Shown one piece after another: positions 1 to 9,076 of a stretch of DNA of 64,000 nucleotides. The DNA comes from Iodobacter sp025352645 (GTDB taxonomy: Bacteria; Pseudomonadota; Gammaproteobacteria; Burkholderiales; Chitinibacteraceae). The position numbers and the translations under genes were made by a program. A model generated the notes under the pieces. That model saw only the letters and a list, made by a program, of their open reading frames with translations, was not told where the DNA came from and searched no databases. How positions within the stretch are numbered: the stretch's first letter is position 1; each line of letters opens with the position of its first letter. The stretch spans positions 96,312 through 160,311 of the forward strand of contig NZ_JAWQUO010000007.1 in assembly GCF_033446605.1 (NCBI RefSeq), written 5' to 3'.

Positions 1-360
1 GGGGACAGTGATTTATAGCGAGTTCGACAATATTACATACAGATATGCCGTATTGAACACAGAGCATCATAGCTCTGTATACAGTGAAAAAAAACCAAGA
101 TGCAGCAAAGAAAAGCGCTTAGTTTTATATAAGATGATTTGCAGTTTGTACAAATCAGACGTTATTGCTCATATTGGGAAGTATATTGCAGGGATAATGC
201 CATATAAATATATGGGGAATAACGCGAACAACTATGCGTTAATTAGAGCCGCTGGGTAATCAAAAGTTCACTAGTGCCGTGTTTTTTATAAATGACTATC
301 TTAGACATGGCAAATGCTAAGGCTCGCTGGTGAATAATCACTGCAATGTGTGGATTCCAT
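1..360. other. AT-rich stretch with no convincing gene
   Basis: This stretch at the window edge is AT-rich. An 83-codon reading frame is open at 8-259 on the plus strand. Its protein matches no family I know, has no clear ribosome binding site, and looks compositionally like noncoding sequence. I see no RNA gene. It may be the degraded end of a feature that lies outside the window. Confidence 0.4.
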
Positions 361-414
361 GAACAAAAATGCCATATAAAAACCACCTTGATCATGGCGT
401 GGTTCTTATATGGC
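361..414 (-). terminator. Intrinsic terminator of the PEP-CTERM gene
   Basis: GCCATATAAAAACCAC (371-386) pairs with GTGGTTCTTATATGGC (399-414) with one mismatch. Read on the minus strand, the hairpin is followed by ATTTTTGTT. It lies about 30 bases past the stop codon of the PEP-CTERM gene. Confidence 0.7.
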
Positions 415-442
415 AAGAGCAAATAGTGAGAAGCTTTATAAA

Positions 443-1024
443 TTATGCTTGCTTACGGCGGCGTGCGATCCATAAGCCGGTTAAGCCTAGGCCGATCAGA
501 GCATAAGTCTCTGGCTCTGGCACTGGTGTGCTTATATTAATATTATCAAATTGGCTGTTAGAGCCTACCCAAGAGACTTTGGTGAGATTTTTTTTATTAA
601 AAACAAAGGTTTGCAGACCTATAAGCCGGTCAAGAACGACGGTTTCAAATGTTGTGCTTTGCCCATTAAAAAAGCTGAATTGAATAGAGGCTGAATCGCC
701 CTTATTAAAAACATCGGCAAGATCAATAGATTTAAAATTAAAGGATGATTTATTAGCTTGCTCAATACTGGTTTTGCTACCGCTGTAGTTTACAAATACT
801 GCAGCGTGGCCTTTATCGGCCTGAAACTCATCGTTCTTCCCCCAAATACCCAGACGGTCATTGCCTTGGCTGTCATTTTTAATGACAAAGCCCTTGGTGT
901 TGATGCTATTGAAGGTTTGAAAAGTATCGTTGTGAGTTAAATGATTGAAATCGATCACTGTGGCATTTGCAAAAGTACTTAAGGCGAAAATGGCACTAGA
1001 GAGCAATAGTTTTGTGTGCAGCAT
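443..1024 (-). CDS. PEP-CTERM sorting domain protein
   Basis: A secreted protein of 193 residues. Residues 1 to about 21 form a signal peptide (MLHTKLLLSSAIFALSTFAN then A). The C-terminus is a canonical PEP-CTERM anchor: VPEPETYALIGLGLTGL followed by the basic tail ARRRKQA. In this family the anchor is recognised by an exosortase in the inner membrane and the protein goes to the surface or extracellular matrix. The central part is a beta-rich domain of unknown function beginning ATVIDFNHL, as in many PEP-CTERM proteins. AGGAAA sits 5 bases before the ATG. No exosortase gene is in the window. A second protein of the same layout lies at 53152-53709. The specific function is unknown. Confidence 0.85.
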   Translation of the reverse strand: MLHTKLLLSSAIFALSTFANATVIDFNHLTHNDTFQTFNSINTKGFVIKNDSQGNDRLGIWGKNDEFQADKGHAAVFVNYSGSKTSIEQANKSSFNFKSIDLADVFNKGDSASIQFSFFNGQSTTFETVVLDRLIGLQTFVFNKKNLTKVSWVGSNSQFDNINISTPVPEPETYALIGLGLTGLWIARRRKQA

Positions 1025-1351
1025 GAACTTTTCCTATAGATAGAAAATAACTGAATCCAATCATTTTCTGTCTTGCTCCTTGCTAATGTCAAAACAAATA
1101 CTTCATTTGTTGTAAGTTTGGTGTTTGTTTAATCGGAGTTACCAAGCAGATATCTACAGCGATGATGACTTTTGATCGCAGTATGCAAAGTAGCTGATAA
1201 GTTTTTGATAAGTATTGGCAGCTATTCTGCAGCCACAGCAATGCAGTTCCCTGAAGAGTAGAGCAAGCCGCCATTCACTACTTTATGCTCGCCATGCTTG
1301 GTACTTGGCTGCTTCTGGCTCAGTGTAATTGTGAATCTAACATCAATAGAT
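1025..1351. other. Intergenic gap, no gene seen
   Basis: This gap of 327 bases lies between two minus-strand genes. A 61-codon minus-strand frame at 1089-1274 has no family resemblance and no ribosome binding site. The promoter of the PEP-CTERM gene presumably lies near 1030-1100, but I cannot point to convincing -35 and -10 boxes. Confidence 0.4.
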
Positions 1352-2107
1352 TTAACTCCTTGATGAGCTGCTGGCTGGGTTGGATCGGCTTAGGGGGGGC
1401 TGCGGCATTGTGCGCGTGACGCTCACAATCTGGTAGACCCCGCCAAATATCGTGCGCTTTTGCCAGTGGTATTTTTCTGCTTGGCTGGCGTAATGGCTAA
1501 TTTCATTATTCCATAATGCCTCGGCAAAGGGCTCTAGCTTGGCATTTACCCATTTTAATATCCAACGGATTGGTTGCCAGAGCGATGGGCGATGGTAATC
1601 AACAAACAATACTTTTCCACCAACGGGCATTTGGCTGAGCATATGGTCGACGATGCTGCGTTTTTTTTCATCAGGCACTTCATGCAGTAAAAAGAAGCTG
1701 CAAATAAGATCAAACGATAGCTGGCTCTGATAGGTTGCAGCATCGCTACGCACCACTTTTGCCCATGGGTACAAAGCTAATTTGGCTTGGGCGTGTTCAA
1801 TTTGTGCAGGGGTGATATCGCTTAAATGAAACTCACCATCTGGCCCCACTTTTTGTGCCACTTTACGTACTAGATCACCATAAACATGTGCCACCTGCCA
1901 TACCTTCATTCCTGGTTTGATTTCATTCAAATAGGCACGCATTAGGCGTTGATCATTCCCAAATAGCAGCACCTTTACCACCATATTATGGTCGAGCTGA
2001 TCAACGCGTTTGGGATTGACATAGGCCCAGTCGTAAACCTCGGTCATATAGTCAGGAACACCTTCGTAATAAGGATCTGTTGGTAGTTTGGGGTGATTTT
2101 GCGTCAT
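1352..2107 (-). CDS. rquA: Rhodoquinone biosynthesis methyltransferase-like protein RquA
   Basis: A 251-residue class I SAM-dependent methyltransferase fold that closely resembles RquA. RquA converts ubiquinone to rhodoquinone, the low-potential quinone used for fumarate reduction without oxygen. Family hallmarks visible here are YDWAYVNP (25-32), a non-canonical SAM motif VWQVAHVYGD (69-78) in place of the glycine-rich motif, FFLLHEVPD, VLFVDYHRPS, LEPFAEALW and a late FGGVYQ. Ordinary ubiquinone methyltransferases (UbiE, UbiG) lack this modified motif. The C-terminal 20 residues are a Ser/Pro-rich extension. The gene stands alone, with no fumarate reductase beside it. No strong ribosome binding site precedes the ATG. 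The call rests on motif recall without an alignment. Confidence 0.8.
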   Translation of the reverse strand: MTQNHPKLPTDPYYEGVPDYMTEVYDWAYVNPKRVDQLDHNMVVKVLLFGNDQRLMRAYLNEIKPGMKVWQVAHVYGDLVRKVAQKVGPDGEFHLSDITPAQIEHAQAKLALYPWAKVVRSDAATYQSQLSFDLICSFFLLHEVPDEKKRSIVDHMLSQMPVGGKVLFVDYHRPSLWQPIRWILKWVNAKLEPFAEALWNNEISHYASQAEKYHWQKRTIFGGVYQIVSVTRTMPQPPLSRSNPASSSSRS

Positions 2108-2370
2108 GGTGGCAGGCTTCTAAGGGATTTTTTTGAGCTTAGACTGAGGGGGGGCTATATACCTTGAGCTGGGCCAATATCTAGCTATTTAGGGTTAGGC
2201 TGGCCGCTTCTAGGTGAGTATTGCCAAGGGAGCCGCATGTTTATTGGTGAGCTGAAGCTAGTGCTTATGCGGGGATAGGCGGTTTATTGCGGCTTAAATA
2301 ACTAAGCGGGTGAGAGTGGGAAGGGGGCTGTTTTGTGAGTAATTACTTTTTACGCGCCTGCAGAGCAAAT

Positions 2371-2397
2371 ATAAAAAAACGGCGCTTAGAGCGCCGT
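2371..2397 (-). terminator. Intrinsic terminator of rhlE
   Basis: ACGGCGC (2379-2385), loop TTAGA, GCGCCGT (2391-2397). On the minus strand the hairpin is followed by a T run (the plus-strand A tract at 2373-2379). It ends the rhlE transcript. Confidence 0.8.
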
Positions 2398-2415
2398 TTG
2401 GGTAAAATCGCTATA

Positions 2416-2431
2416 GCACGGCATGCCGTGC
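2416..2431. repeat. 16-bp perfect palindrome, GCACGGCATGCCGTGC
   Basis: A perfect palindrome between the rhlE stop codon and its terminator. The same palindrome, extended to 20 bp, lies just beyond the dbpA stop codon at 4442-4461. It appears to belong to the short intergenic palindromes scattered through this genome. Confidence 0.7.
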
Positions 2432-2437
2432 CGCTGC

Positions 2438-4144
2438 TTAGTGGTGACGACCACCCGATCGTTTGATCGGGGCAAAAAGGGCGGCCACTGGGGTGTTTTC
2501 ATTACTCAATGGCTGTTGATCGCCACGCGGCTTAGCGGCGGGTGCACGTGGTGCTGCGCTGCGTGTATCGCTGCGCGCGCCACGATCGGCATAGCTACGC
2601 TCTTGCGGCGCACGGCCTTGTGGTTGATCCCCACGGCCAGAACGGCTGCGGCCATCGGTTGGTCGAGCTGCCGATGGGGTGCGCGCTTCGCCACGTGGAT
2701 TGTTGTTAAAGCGGCCTTCACCAGCAGGGCGAGGCGCTGCGGAAGAAGGCGTTTCACCACGTGGATTATTGTTAAAACGGCCTTCTGAAGCAGGGCGTGC
2801 ATCGGGGTTAAAACGGCTGGCTGGGCGGCTATCATCGCTAGCACGTGGATTGCTGCGTGGTGGGCGCGGCGCATCACTCGCTGCTGCTGCAGGGGCATTG
2901 TTGGTGCGATTATGCCCACGTGGAGGGCGGCCGCTATTTGGGTTACGGGGATCGCGGTTGGTGTTGCGCGCTGCACCATTGCGGCCATTTAAGATTGGCT
3001 CGGCTTTGATACTTGGATCAACCGCAAAGCCATCTACGCTTTCACGGGTGATATCGCGTTTGATCAGGCGTTCGATATCATTTAATAGCTTGTGCTCATC
3101 CACACAAACCAAAGAAATCGCTTCGCCTTCAGAGCCAGCACGGCCCGTGCGGCCAATCCGGTGTACATAATCTTCGGCTACATTCGGCAGCTCAAAGTTA
3201 ACCACGTGTGGCAATTCTTCGATATCAATACCGCGAGCGGCGATATCGGTGGCGCACAGTACTTGCAGCGTGCCAGATTTAAACTCGGCCAAAGCACGGG
3301 TACGAGCGGCTTGGCTCTTATTACCATGAATGGCCAGTGAGTTAATGCCATCTTTGCTTAGCTGCTCAGCTAAGCGATTAGCGCCGTGTTTGGTGCGGGT
3401 AAACACCAAAACTTGGAACCAATTTTTTTCTTTGATCAGCTGGGTGAGCAGCTCACGTTTGCGCTCACGGTCAACAAAATATACCTTTTGCGTAATCATT
3501 TCGGCCGTGGCGTTGCGGCGAGCCACTTCGATCAGTGCAGGCTTATCGAGCAGGCCATCGGCAAGGGTTTTGATTTCGTCAGAAAAAGTAGCCGAGAACA
3601 GCAGGTTTTGGCGCTTGGCAGGCAATAGGGCCAGCACTTTTTTGATATCACGGATAAAGCCCATGTCGAGCATGCGGTCTGCTTCATCCAGAATCAAAAT
3701 CTCAACCGCGCTTAAATCAACGGTTTTTTGCGACATATGATCGAGCAGACGGCCCGGTGTGGCCACCAGAATATCTACCTGGCCTTTTAGCTGCTTAATT
3801 TGCGGATTAATACTCACGCCACCAAACATCATCATGGATTTAAGTGGCAAATATTTACCATAGTCGCGCACGCTTTCTTCAACCTGAGCGGCCAGTTCAC
3901 GCGTAGGGGTCAGAATCAGTGCACGAATCTTTTTGCCAGTGGCAGGTTTTGTGCTGAGTAAATGCAGCAGCGGCAGCGTGAAGCCGGCGGTTTTACCCGT
4001 GCCGGTTTGTGCGCCAGCAAGTAAATCACCACCGGATAGCACGGCAGGAATCGCCTGTTGCTGAATAGGGGTTGGTGTGGTGTAGCCAAGTTCAGTAACG
4101 GCACGGACGATATCGTCCGCAAGCCCTAGGGCGGAAAAACTCAT
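2438..4144 (-). CDS. rhlE: DEAD-box ATP-dependent RNA helicase RhlE
   Basis: A 568-residue RNA helicase. The core (about 1-385) has the Q motif near residues 20-30, Walker A AQTGTGKT (45-52), PTREL (80-84), DEAD (153-156), the SAT motif and HRIGRTGR. RhlE proteins remodel RNA in ribosome assembly and RNA decay, notably in the cold. The tail (about 390-568) is Arg/Pro/Ala/Asn-rich and disordered, and contains two exact copies of EGRFNNNPRGE. Such tails bind RNA and promote phase separation in other helicases. The start follows GGAG at a good distance. The gene lies downstream of, and in the same direction as, the second helicase gene dbpA, but 325 bases separate them, so they are probably separate transcripts. 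Confidence 0.93.
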   Translation of the reverse strand: MSFSALGLADDIVRAVTELGYTTPTPIQQQAIPAVLSGGDLLAGAQTGTGKTAGFTLPLLHLLSTKPATGKKIRALILTPTRELAAQVEESVRDYGKYLPLKSMMMFGGVSINPQIKQLKGQVDILVATPGRLLDHMSQKTVDLSAVEILILDEADRMLDMGFIRDIKKVLALLPAKRQNLLFSATFSDEIKTLADGLLDKPALIEVARRNATAEMITQKVYFVDRERKRELLTQLIKEKNWFQVLVFTRTKHGANRLAEQLSKDGINSLAIHGNKSQAARTRALAEFKSGTLQVLCATDIAARGIDIEELPHVVNFELPNVAEDYVHRIGRTGRAGSEGEAISLVCVDEHKLLNDIERLIKRDITRESVDGFAVDPSIKAEPILNGRNGAARNTNRDPRNPNSGRPPRGHNRTNNAPAAAASDAPRPPRSNPRASDDSRPASRFNPDARPASEGRFNNNPRGETPSSAAPRPAGEGRFNNNPRGEARTPSAARPTDGRSRSGRGDQPQGRAPQERSYADRGARSDTRSAAPRAPAAKPRGDQQPLSNENTPVAALFAPIKRSGGRHH

Positions 4145-4469
4145 TCAAACTCCAGAGGAGATATCGGCCTGTCGCCAAGAGTGGCGCCAGTCAAAGGCAG
4201 ATGGGGTAGGTGATCTTACAAATATGGCATCAAGATAGCTCACTCAGCAACTTTTTGCTGAGCCCTGCATGCAAAAAAACACTGCGAGGTAAAGGATTTC
4301 AAGCTTGATGGCGTATCTGGGTGGTGTAGCGCGGAGACTGGGTAACGCGCCCACGGCGGGATTATACCTGTGTACTTGCGTTGGTGTGTGAAGCAATCAT
4401 GAATTAGTGCAGATTACACTGCGCTAATTGTGTCTTTGTAGGGGCACGGCATGCCGTGCCCACTGCCAA
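4145..4469. other. Leader of rhlE and 3' region of dbpA
   Basis: This gap of 325 bases probably holds the promoter and 5' leader of rhlE. A perfect hairpin, CTCAGCAA (4243-4250), loop CTTT, TTGCTGAG (4255-4262), lies about 100 bases upstream of the rhlE start and could fold in its leader. The 20-bp palindrome at 4442-4461 is next to the dbpA stop. I see no gene. Confidence 0.45.
4442..4461. repeat. 20-bp perfect palindrome next to dbpA stop
   Basis: GGGCACGGCATGCCGTGCCC is a perfect palindrome preceded by TTTGTAG, so it resembles the GTAGGG-bounded intergenic repeats found elsewhere in the window. It ends 8 bases past the dbpA stop codon and can fold as a hairpin in the 3' end of the mRNA. 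Confidence 0.75.
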
Positions 4470-5855
4470 TTAAGCGCCAATAAAGCGCATTTTAAAGCTG
4501 CGGCCTTTGATGTTTCCTTGGCTCAGGCTATTAAATGCTTTATCTGCCACGCGGCGATCAAGCGCTACATAGGTCATAAATTCATACACATTAATTTTAC
4601 CGACTTGCTCTTTAGTTAGGCCCGCATCGCCAGTGAGTGCACCAAGTAAATCGCCTGGGCGAAGTTTTTCTTTCTTACCGCCCATAATGCACAGCGTCAC
4701 CATCGGGGCACGCAGAGGGCCACTGGCCTCGGCTTCTAGGGTGTTTAAATCAAACCAACGTACTGAGCCGCCTTGGTATTCTTCGATCAGGGTGACCCAT
4801 TTTTTCTCGTTTGGGGCGCAAAGGCTAAGGGCTAAGCCTTTATCGTGGCCACGGCCGGTGCGGCCAATGCGGTGGATATGCACTTCGGTATCTTTAGATA
4901 CGTCAACGTTAATCACGGCACCTAGGGTTTGAATATCTAAGCCGCGTGCGGCGACATCGGTGGCCACCAGCACGGAGCAGCTTTGATTAGCAAACTGCAC
5001 CAGAATCTCGTCGCGTTCGCGTTGCTCTAGCTCGCCGTAAAGCGCCAGGGCACTAAAACCTTGATCTCGCAGCTCAGCTGCAAGCTCGCGGCAGTGGATC
5101 TTGGTATTGCAGAAGGCCAGTGTCGAAACCGGTTTGTAGTGATTGAGTAGCTGCGCCACGGCGGCGTTACGTTCCTCGTGTTCGACGAGGTAAAAGCGTT
5201 GTTCGATTTGGCTGTCAGCATGTTGTGCCTCTACTTTCACTTCGGCAGGCAGCTTTAAGAATTTAGCGCTGTCTTTACGAATATTGTCGGGATAAGTGGC
5301 AGAAAACAGCAGGGTTTGGCGGCGCGTTGGGCAGGCACTGACAATGCCGGCGATCTCATCGTAAAAGCCCATATCCACCATGCGGTCGGCTTCGTCTAAT
5401 ACCAGCGTTTGTACGGTGGATAAATCAATCGAGGCGCGGCCTAAATGGTCGCGGATACGCCCCGGTGTGCCCACAATAATATGCGCACCGTGTACAAGCG
5501 AGGCAATTTGCGGCCCCATGGGCGAGCCGCCACAAAGGGTTAAAATTTTAATATTGTCGGTAAAGCGTGCCAAACGGCGCAGCTCTTTAGAAACTTGATC
5601 GGCCAGCTCGCGGGTGGGGCAAATCACCAAGCCCTGAATGGCAAAGTAGCTGGGGTTGAGCTTATGTAGCATGCCAATCCCAAACGCTGCCGTCTTGCCG
5701 CTGCCGGTTTTTGCTTGGGCGATTAAATCGCGGCGCTCTAGAATCAGCGGCAGGCTGCGCGCTTGGATCTCGGTCATCTCAACGTAACCCAAGCTGTCCA
5801 AGTTTTGCAGCATGGCCGGCGAGAGAGGTAGATTGGCAAAAGATGTTGTATTCAC
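4470..5855 (-). CDS. dbpA: ATP-dependent RNA helicase DbpA
   Basis: A 461-residue DEAD-box helicase of the DbpA type, which acts in assembly of the large ribosomal subunit. Its C-terminal domain recognises hairpin 92 of 23S rRNA and ties ATP hydrolysis to that site. Visible motifs are MTEIQARSLP (Q motif), AKTGSGKT (48-55), CPTREL, DEADRMVDMGF, LLFSAT and HRIGRTGR. Residues about 385-461 match the DbpA RNA-binding domain, with the typical GGKKEKLRPGDLLGAL. The frame begins with GTG (5855), giving MNTTSF, which suits the family. Its length equals that of E. coli DbpA (about 457). It has its own upstream gap and is followed by the palindrome at 4442. Confidence 0.93.
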   Translation of the reverse strand: MNTTSFANLPLSPAMLQNLDSLGYVEMTEIQARSLPLILERRDLIAQAKTGSGKTAAFGIGMLHKLNPSYFAIQGLVICPTRELADQVSKELRRLARFTDNIKILTLCGGSPMGPQIASLVHGAHIIVGTPGRIRDHLGRASIDLSTVQTLVLDEADRMVDMGFYDEIAGIVSACPTRRQTLLFSATYPDNIRKDSAKFLKLPAEVKVEAQHADSQIEQRFYLVEHEERNAAVAQLLNHYKPVSTLAFCNTKIHCRELAAELRDQGFSALALYGELEQRERDEILVQFANQSCSVLVATDVAARGLDIQTLGAVINVDVSKDTEVHIHRIGRTGRGHDKGLALSLCAPNEKKWVTLIEEYQGGSVRWFDLNTLEAEASGPLRAPMVTLCIMGGKKEKLRPGDLLGALTGDAGLTKEQVGKINVYEFMTYVALDRRVADKAFNSLSQGNIKGRSFKMRFIGA

Positions 5856-6052
5856 AATGACTTATCTCGCAGACCAAAAGGGGCAGTAGTCTATCAGGCG
5901 CAGCGCTTTAGAGCCAGTGCCCACTTATTAATTGGTTTTTCAACCATGATCTTGATTGATACATATTACGTTGTGATACCGATGGCAGAATGGGGCGGCT
6001 TGCTTCATCCCTCTGGGCGGTTTGTGGAGGAAAAGTTTGCATCACTCGATGA

Positions 6053-8854
6053 TTATTTGCTTACTTTTAGCCTAGTAGGCCGTGTGAGTAAGGAGTTGCC
6101 TAGTATAGAGCTGGCCAGCCGTGGGGAGAGGCAGCGTTGCAATGTTTCTGCTAGGTCATGAATACTAATGGGTTTACTTAAAAAATCATCCATGCCTACC
6201 GCTTGGCAGCGCTCTTTATCTTCTTGGTAGGCATCTGCAGTGAGGGCAATAATTGGGATGTGTTTTCGTTTGAATTGTTGCTCCCAACTACGAATTTGTA
6301 AACTAGCTTCGTAGCCATCCATGATGGGCATTTGGCAATCCATTAAAACTAAATCAAATGAAGTTGTGCTTTTTAAGGCATCGAGTGCTTCTTGCCCGTG
6401 CTGTGCCAACTCTGTTTGATAGCCTAATCGAGCCAACATAGCCAACACCACAACTTGATTAATTGGATTATCTTCAACGACTAAGATGCGTTGTAATTTT
6501 GTTTGTTCTGTTTGTGTAGCTAATGCTTGGTATTGGGTGGGGAGGCGTTTTTCGGAATCTGTAGCTTCATCAACAGGAATTTGAAACCAAAATTGTGATC
6601 CCTTTCCTAATTGGCTTATTACACCGATTTCACCCCCCATTAGTTGAATTAGGCTGCGGCAAATGGCAAGGCCTAAGCCTGTGCCACCATAACGGCGTGT
6701 AATGCTGCCATCACCTTGGCTAAAGGTTTTAAATAATTTAGAGATTTGCAGTTCATCAATTCCGTCTCCGGTGTCTGCTACTGTAAATTTTAAGAAAGAA
6801 TTTTCTAATTGTTCTAGTTTTAGAGTGATAGTGCCAGCCGAAGTAAATTTAAGTGCGTTGCTGAGTAAGTTACTAATGATTTGTCTTAAGCGATAAGGAT
6901 CCCCCCAGCAGCTTAAATGAAGCGGTACATCAAATAATAAATCTAACTGCAGGCCCCGTTGATGGGCGGTTTCTCGGAATAAATTGGCGACTTCTTGCAC
7001 TAGCTCAGCGGGTTGAAAAATCAGCGATTCTAATTCCATTTTCCCTGCTTCTACTTTAGAAAAATCTAAAATTTCATTCAGTAAGGAAAGCAGATTCTCG
7101 CCAGAGCGAAGGATGGTTTGTGCGTAATCTAAGCGTTCTGTCTCGTCTACTTGTTCTTGCATCAGCAGCTGCGCCATTCCCATTACGCCATTAAGTGGGG
7201 TGCGGATTTCGTGGCTCATGGTAGCTAGAAACTGGCTCTTGGCTAAATTGGCTGATTCAGCTTGCTGTTTGGCCTCAATGAGTTGTATCTCTTGTTGCTT
7301 GCGGATGGCCATTTCTTGTTGCAAAACAAGGGTTTTTATTTCAACTTCGGCAGCTACACGGCGGCGGTCTGCACTTAAAATTAAGGCGAGATTGCCAAGT
7401 ACGGCAGTGGCAGTCAGGATACAAAATAACAGCACTAAGGATGCACTGATGGTACTGCCACCTAAGGCATTGGTGGGTTTATGCAAGAGCAGCAGCCATT
7501 GACGATTCGCAAAATTGAGCGGTTGCTGGTAATAAACACCCATAGCATCGAGTTGGCTTGAGCTTTGAAATGAGGGAAAGGGTTTAGTAAAATTAGAGTA
7601 AATAACTTCAGTTTTGCCCTCGGTAAGATCAAGGATCGCCCACTGTACTTGCTTGTGCTGCTGCATCAGTTTAAGCCAGCCCCGAATATCAATGACGCCC
7701 GTGACAATGCTTTCTACTTCCCCCGTTGCAGATAAAACAGGGGCCATCATGAGTAAGCCACCTGGCCCTTTTAAATCATCGCTTAGTAAGATTTTGGGAC
7801 TGATGGCTACTTTATGGCTAGCAATAACTGCGTTTGCTGTTTGGGCTCGGCGTGGCTCGGAGAGCAAATCTAATCCCAATACCGAAGGGCTGGGTGGGCT
7901 AATCATGGTTAAGGGTAAAACACCAAGGGGATTGGGGTGCCAGTTGGCTAAGCGGTGTATTTTTATATTATTTAAATTGAGGGTTTGTTGTAGCTGCTCA
8001 TATTGGTGATCGTAGGGCGCGTGGCGTAATAGGGGAGCCCAGCCAAAAGTGCGAAAGCTTGTCGCTGCTTTATTACTTTGTTTGACAAAGGTAGAAAACT
8101 GCGGCAAGGATAATGGTTTTACCAGTTGGGCTAGAGTGGCTAAATTGCTTAGGGTTTGGGTGTTTACTGCATCTAATTGCTCAAAATCTTGGCTAATCAT
8201 GATTGATTCGGTAGCAAACTGGCTTTGTATCTGCCTTATTTCACTATTCCTGATAAATAAATACACGCAGACAAATGATGAGAAGGTGAGCAGGAGTGGC
8301 GTAACCACCATCCAGCGCCGCTCCCTCCAAGCTGGGCGTTTATCGTAAAGGGCAATACAGAGTGGTGTAAAAATTAATACACCCAGTGCATCCCCAAGCC
8401 ACCAAGTGGAGAAATTTTGTGCAAGTAAATCTGCACTTAAATAGCCTTTAAAAAATAAAGCGGTGTTGGCAATGCTGCTGGCGATGGTACAAGCCAGTAA
8501 TCCAGAGCCACTAAATTGCAGAATGCGTATAGGCTGATCCATTTCAAAGTGTGGATCAAATTTGCGTAGTAATCTGGCGCCAATTATGGCTTGTAAGACC
8601 GATCCAGTGGCAATAATAAGAGGTAAAATCCCCCAATCCCATTGCAGCCCAATGGTTGCATTCACACACCATGAGCCAATCAGTATGCTAGGCCAAATTT
8701 TGCGTCCATCAAATAATAAGCATGCAGCAAACGCTATTCCTGCTGCCGGCCAGATGGCCGTGGCATAGCCGGGAGGAAGTGACATCAGTAGGCCAAGCTT
8801 ACCTGCTACTAAGTAAACTAAGGCTAGGAGCAGATTCGTTAACAGCAGGCGCAC
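6053..8854 (-). CDS. Hybrid sensor histidine kinase (MASE1-CHASE-HisKA-HATPase-REC)
   Basis: A 933-residue inner-membrane hybrid kinase. Domains in order: MASE1 with several membrane helices (1 to about 200), a periplasmic CHASE domain (about 215-440, with LGLDLLSEPRRAQTANAV), a membrane helix (about 466-493), a short coiled coil, HisKA with MSHEIRTPLNG (phospho-acceptor His548), HATPase with N box (SNLLSNALKFT), DTGDGI (694-699) and GGTGLGLAI, and a C-terminal receiver with DLVLMDCQMP (Asp839) and LTADAYQ. There is no HAMP and no Hpt domain, so the phosphate presumably passes to a separate Hpt protein. CHASE domains often bind small organic signals, but the ligand is unknown. The start is GTG with GGAG 8 bases before it. 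No response regulator gene is adjacent. Confidence 0.9.
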   Translation of the reverse strand: MRLLLTNLLLALVYLVAGKLGLLMSLPPGYATAIWPAAGIAFAACLLFDGRKIWPSILIGSWCVNATIGLQWDWGILPLIIATGSVLQAIIGARLLRKFDPHFEMDQPIRILQFSGSGLLACTIASSIANTALFFKGYLSADLLAQNFSTWWLGDALGVLIFTPLCIALYDKRPAWRERRWMVVTPLLLTFSSFVCVYLFIRNSEIRQIQSQFATESIMISQDFEQLDAVNTQTLSNLATLAQLVKPLSLPQFSTFVKQSNKAATSFRTFGWAPLLRHAPYDHQYEQLQQTLNLNNIKIHRLANWHPNPLGVLPLTMISPPSPSVLGLDLLSEPRRAQTANAVIASHKVAISPKILLSDDLKGPGGLLMMAPVLSATGEVESIVTGVIDIRGWLKLMQQHKQVQWAILDLTEGKTEVIYSNFTKPFPSFQSSSQLDAMGVYYQQPLNFANRQWLLLLHKPTNALGGSTISASLVLLFCILTATAVLGNLALILSADRRRVAAEVEIKTLVLQQEMAIRKQQEIQLIEAKQQAESANLAKSQFLATMSHEIRTPLNGVMGMAQLLMQEQVDETERLDYAQTILRSGENLLSLLNEILDFSKVEAGKMELESLIFQPAELVQEVANLFRETAHQRGLQLDLLFDVPLHLSCWGDPYRLRQIISNLLSNALKFTSAGTITLKLEQLENSFLKFTVADTGDGIDELQISKLFKTFSQGDGSITRRYGGTGLGLAICRSLIQLMGGEIGVISQLGKGSQFWFQIPVDEATDSEKRLPTQYQALATQTEQTKLQRILVVEDNPINQVVVLAMLARLGYQTELAQHGQEALDALKSTTSFDLVLMDCQMPIMDGYEASLQIRSWEQQFKRKHIPIIALTADAYQEDKERCQAVGMDDFLSKPISIHDLAETLQRCLSPRLASSILGNSLLTRPTRLKVSK

Positions 8855-9076
8855 GCTTCATACTCCAGAGATCTAAGGCTAGACGGGCATATACGAAATA
8901 ATAGCTCAGCTGATCGAGTTGAAATTACATGTAAAGACAGTATAGGTGTGGATTAAATGAGCTGCTTTAGGTGGTGGCACTGATGCCACTAAGTGCATAT
9001 AAATCTGTAGCGGTAAGAACTGCTAAGCGATTTTTCCTTGTTGCTAATCCCTTGCAGAAATTGTTTTAGGAATCAT

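Noticed and set aside
8..259. 83-codon plus-strand frame at the left edge
   Set aside because: No family resemblance, no ribosome binding site and noncoding-like composition. Not called as a gene.
1089..1274. 61-codon minus-strand frame
   Set aside because: No homology recalled, no ribosome binding site, random-like composition.
5946..6161. 71-codon plus-strand frame
   Set aside because: Its second half runs antisense to the end of the histidine kinase gene and it resembles no family.
8925..8934. TTACATGTAA palindrome upstream of gntR as a GntR operator
   Set aside because: LacI-family gluconate operators have a central CG (TTACCGGTAA type), which is absent here.
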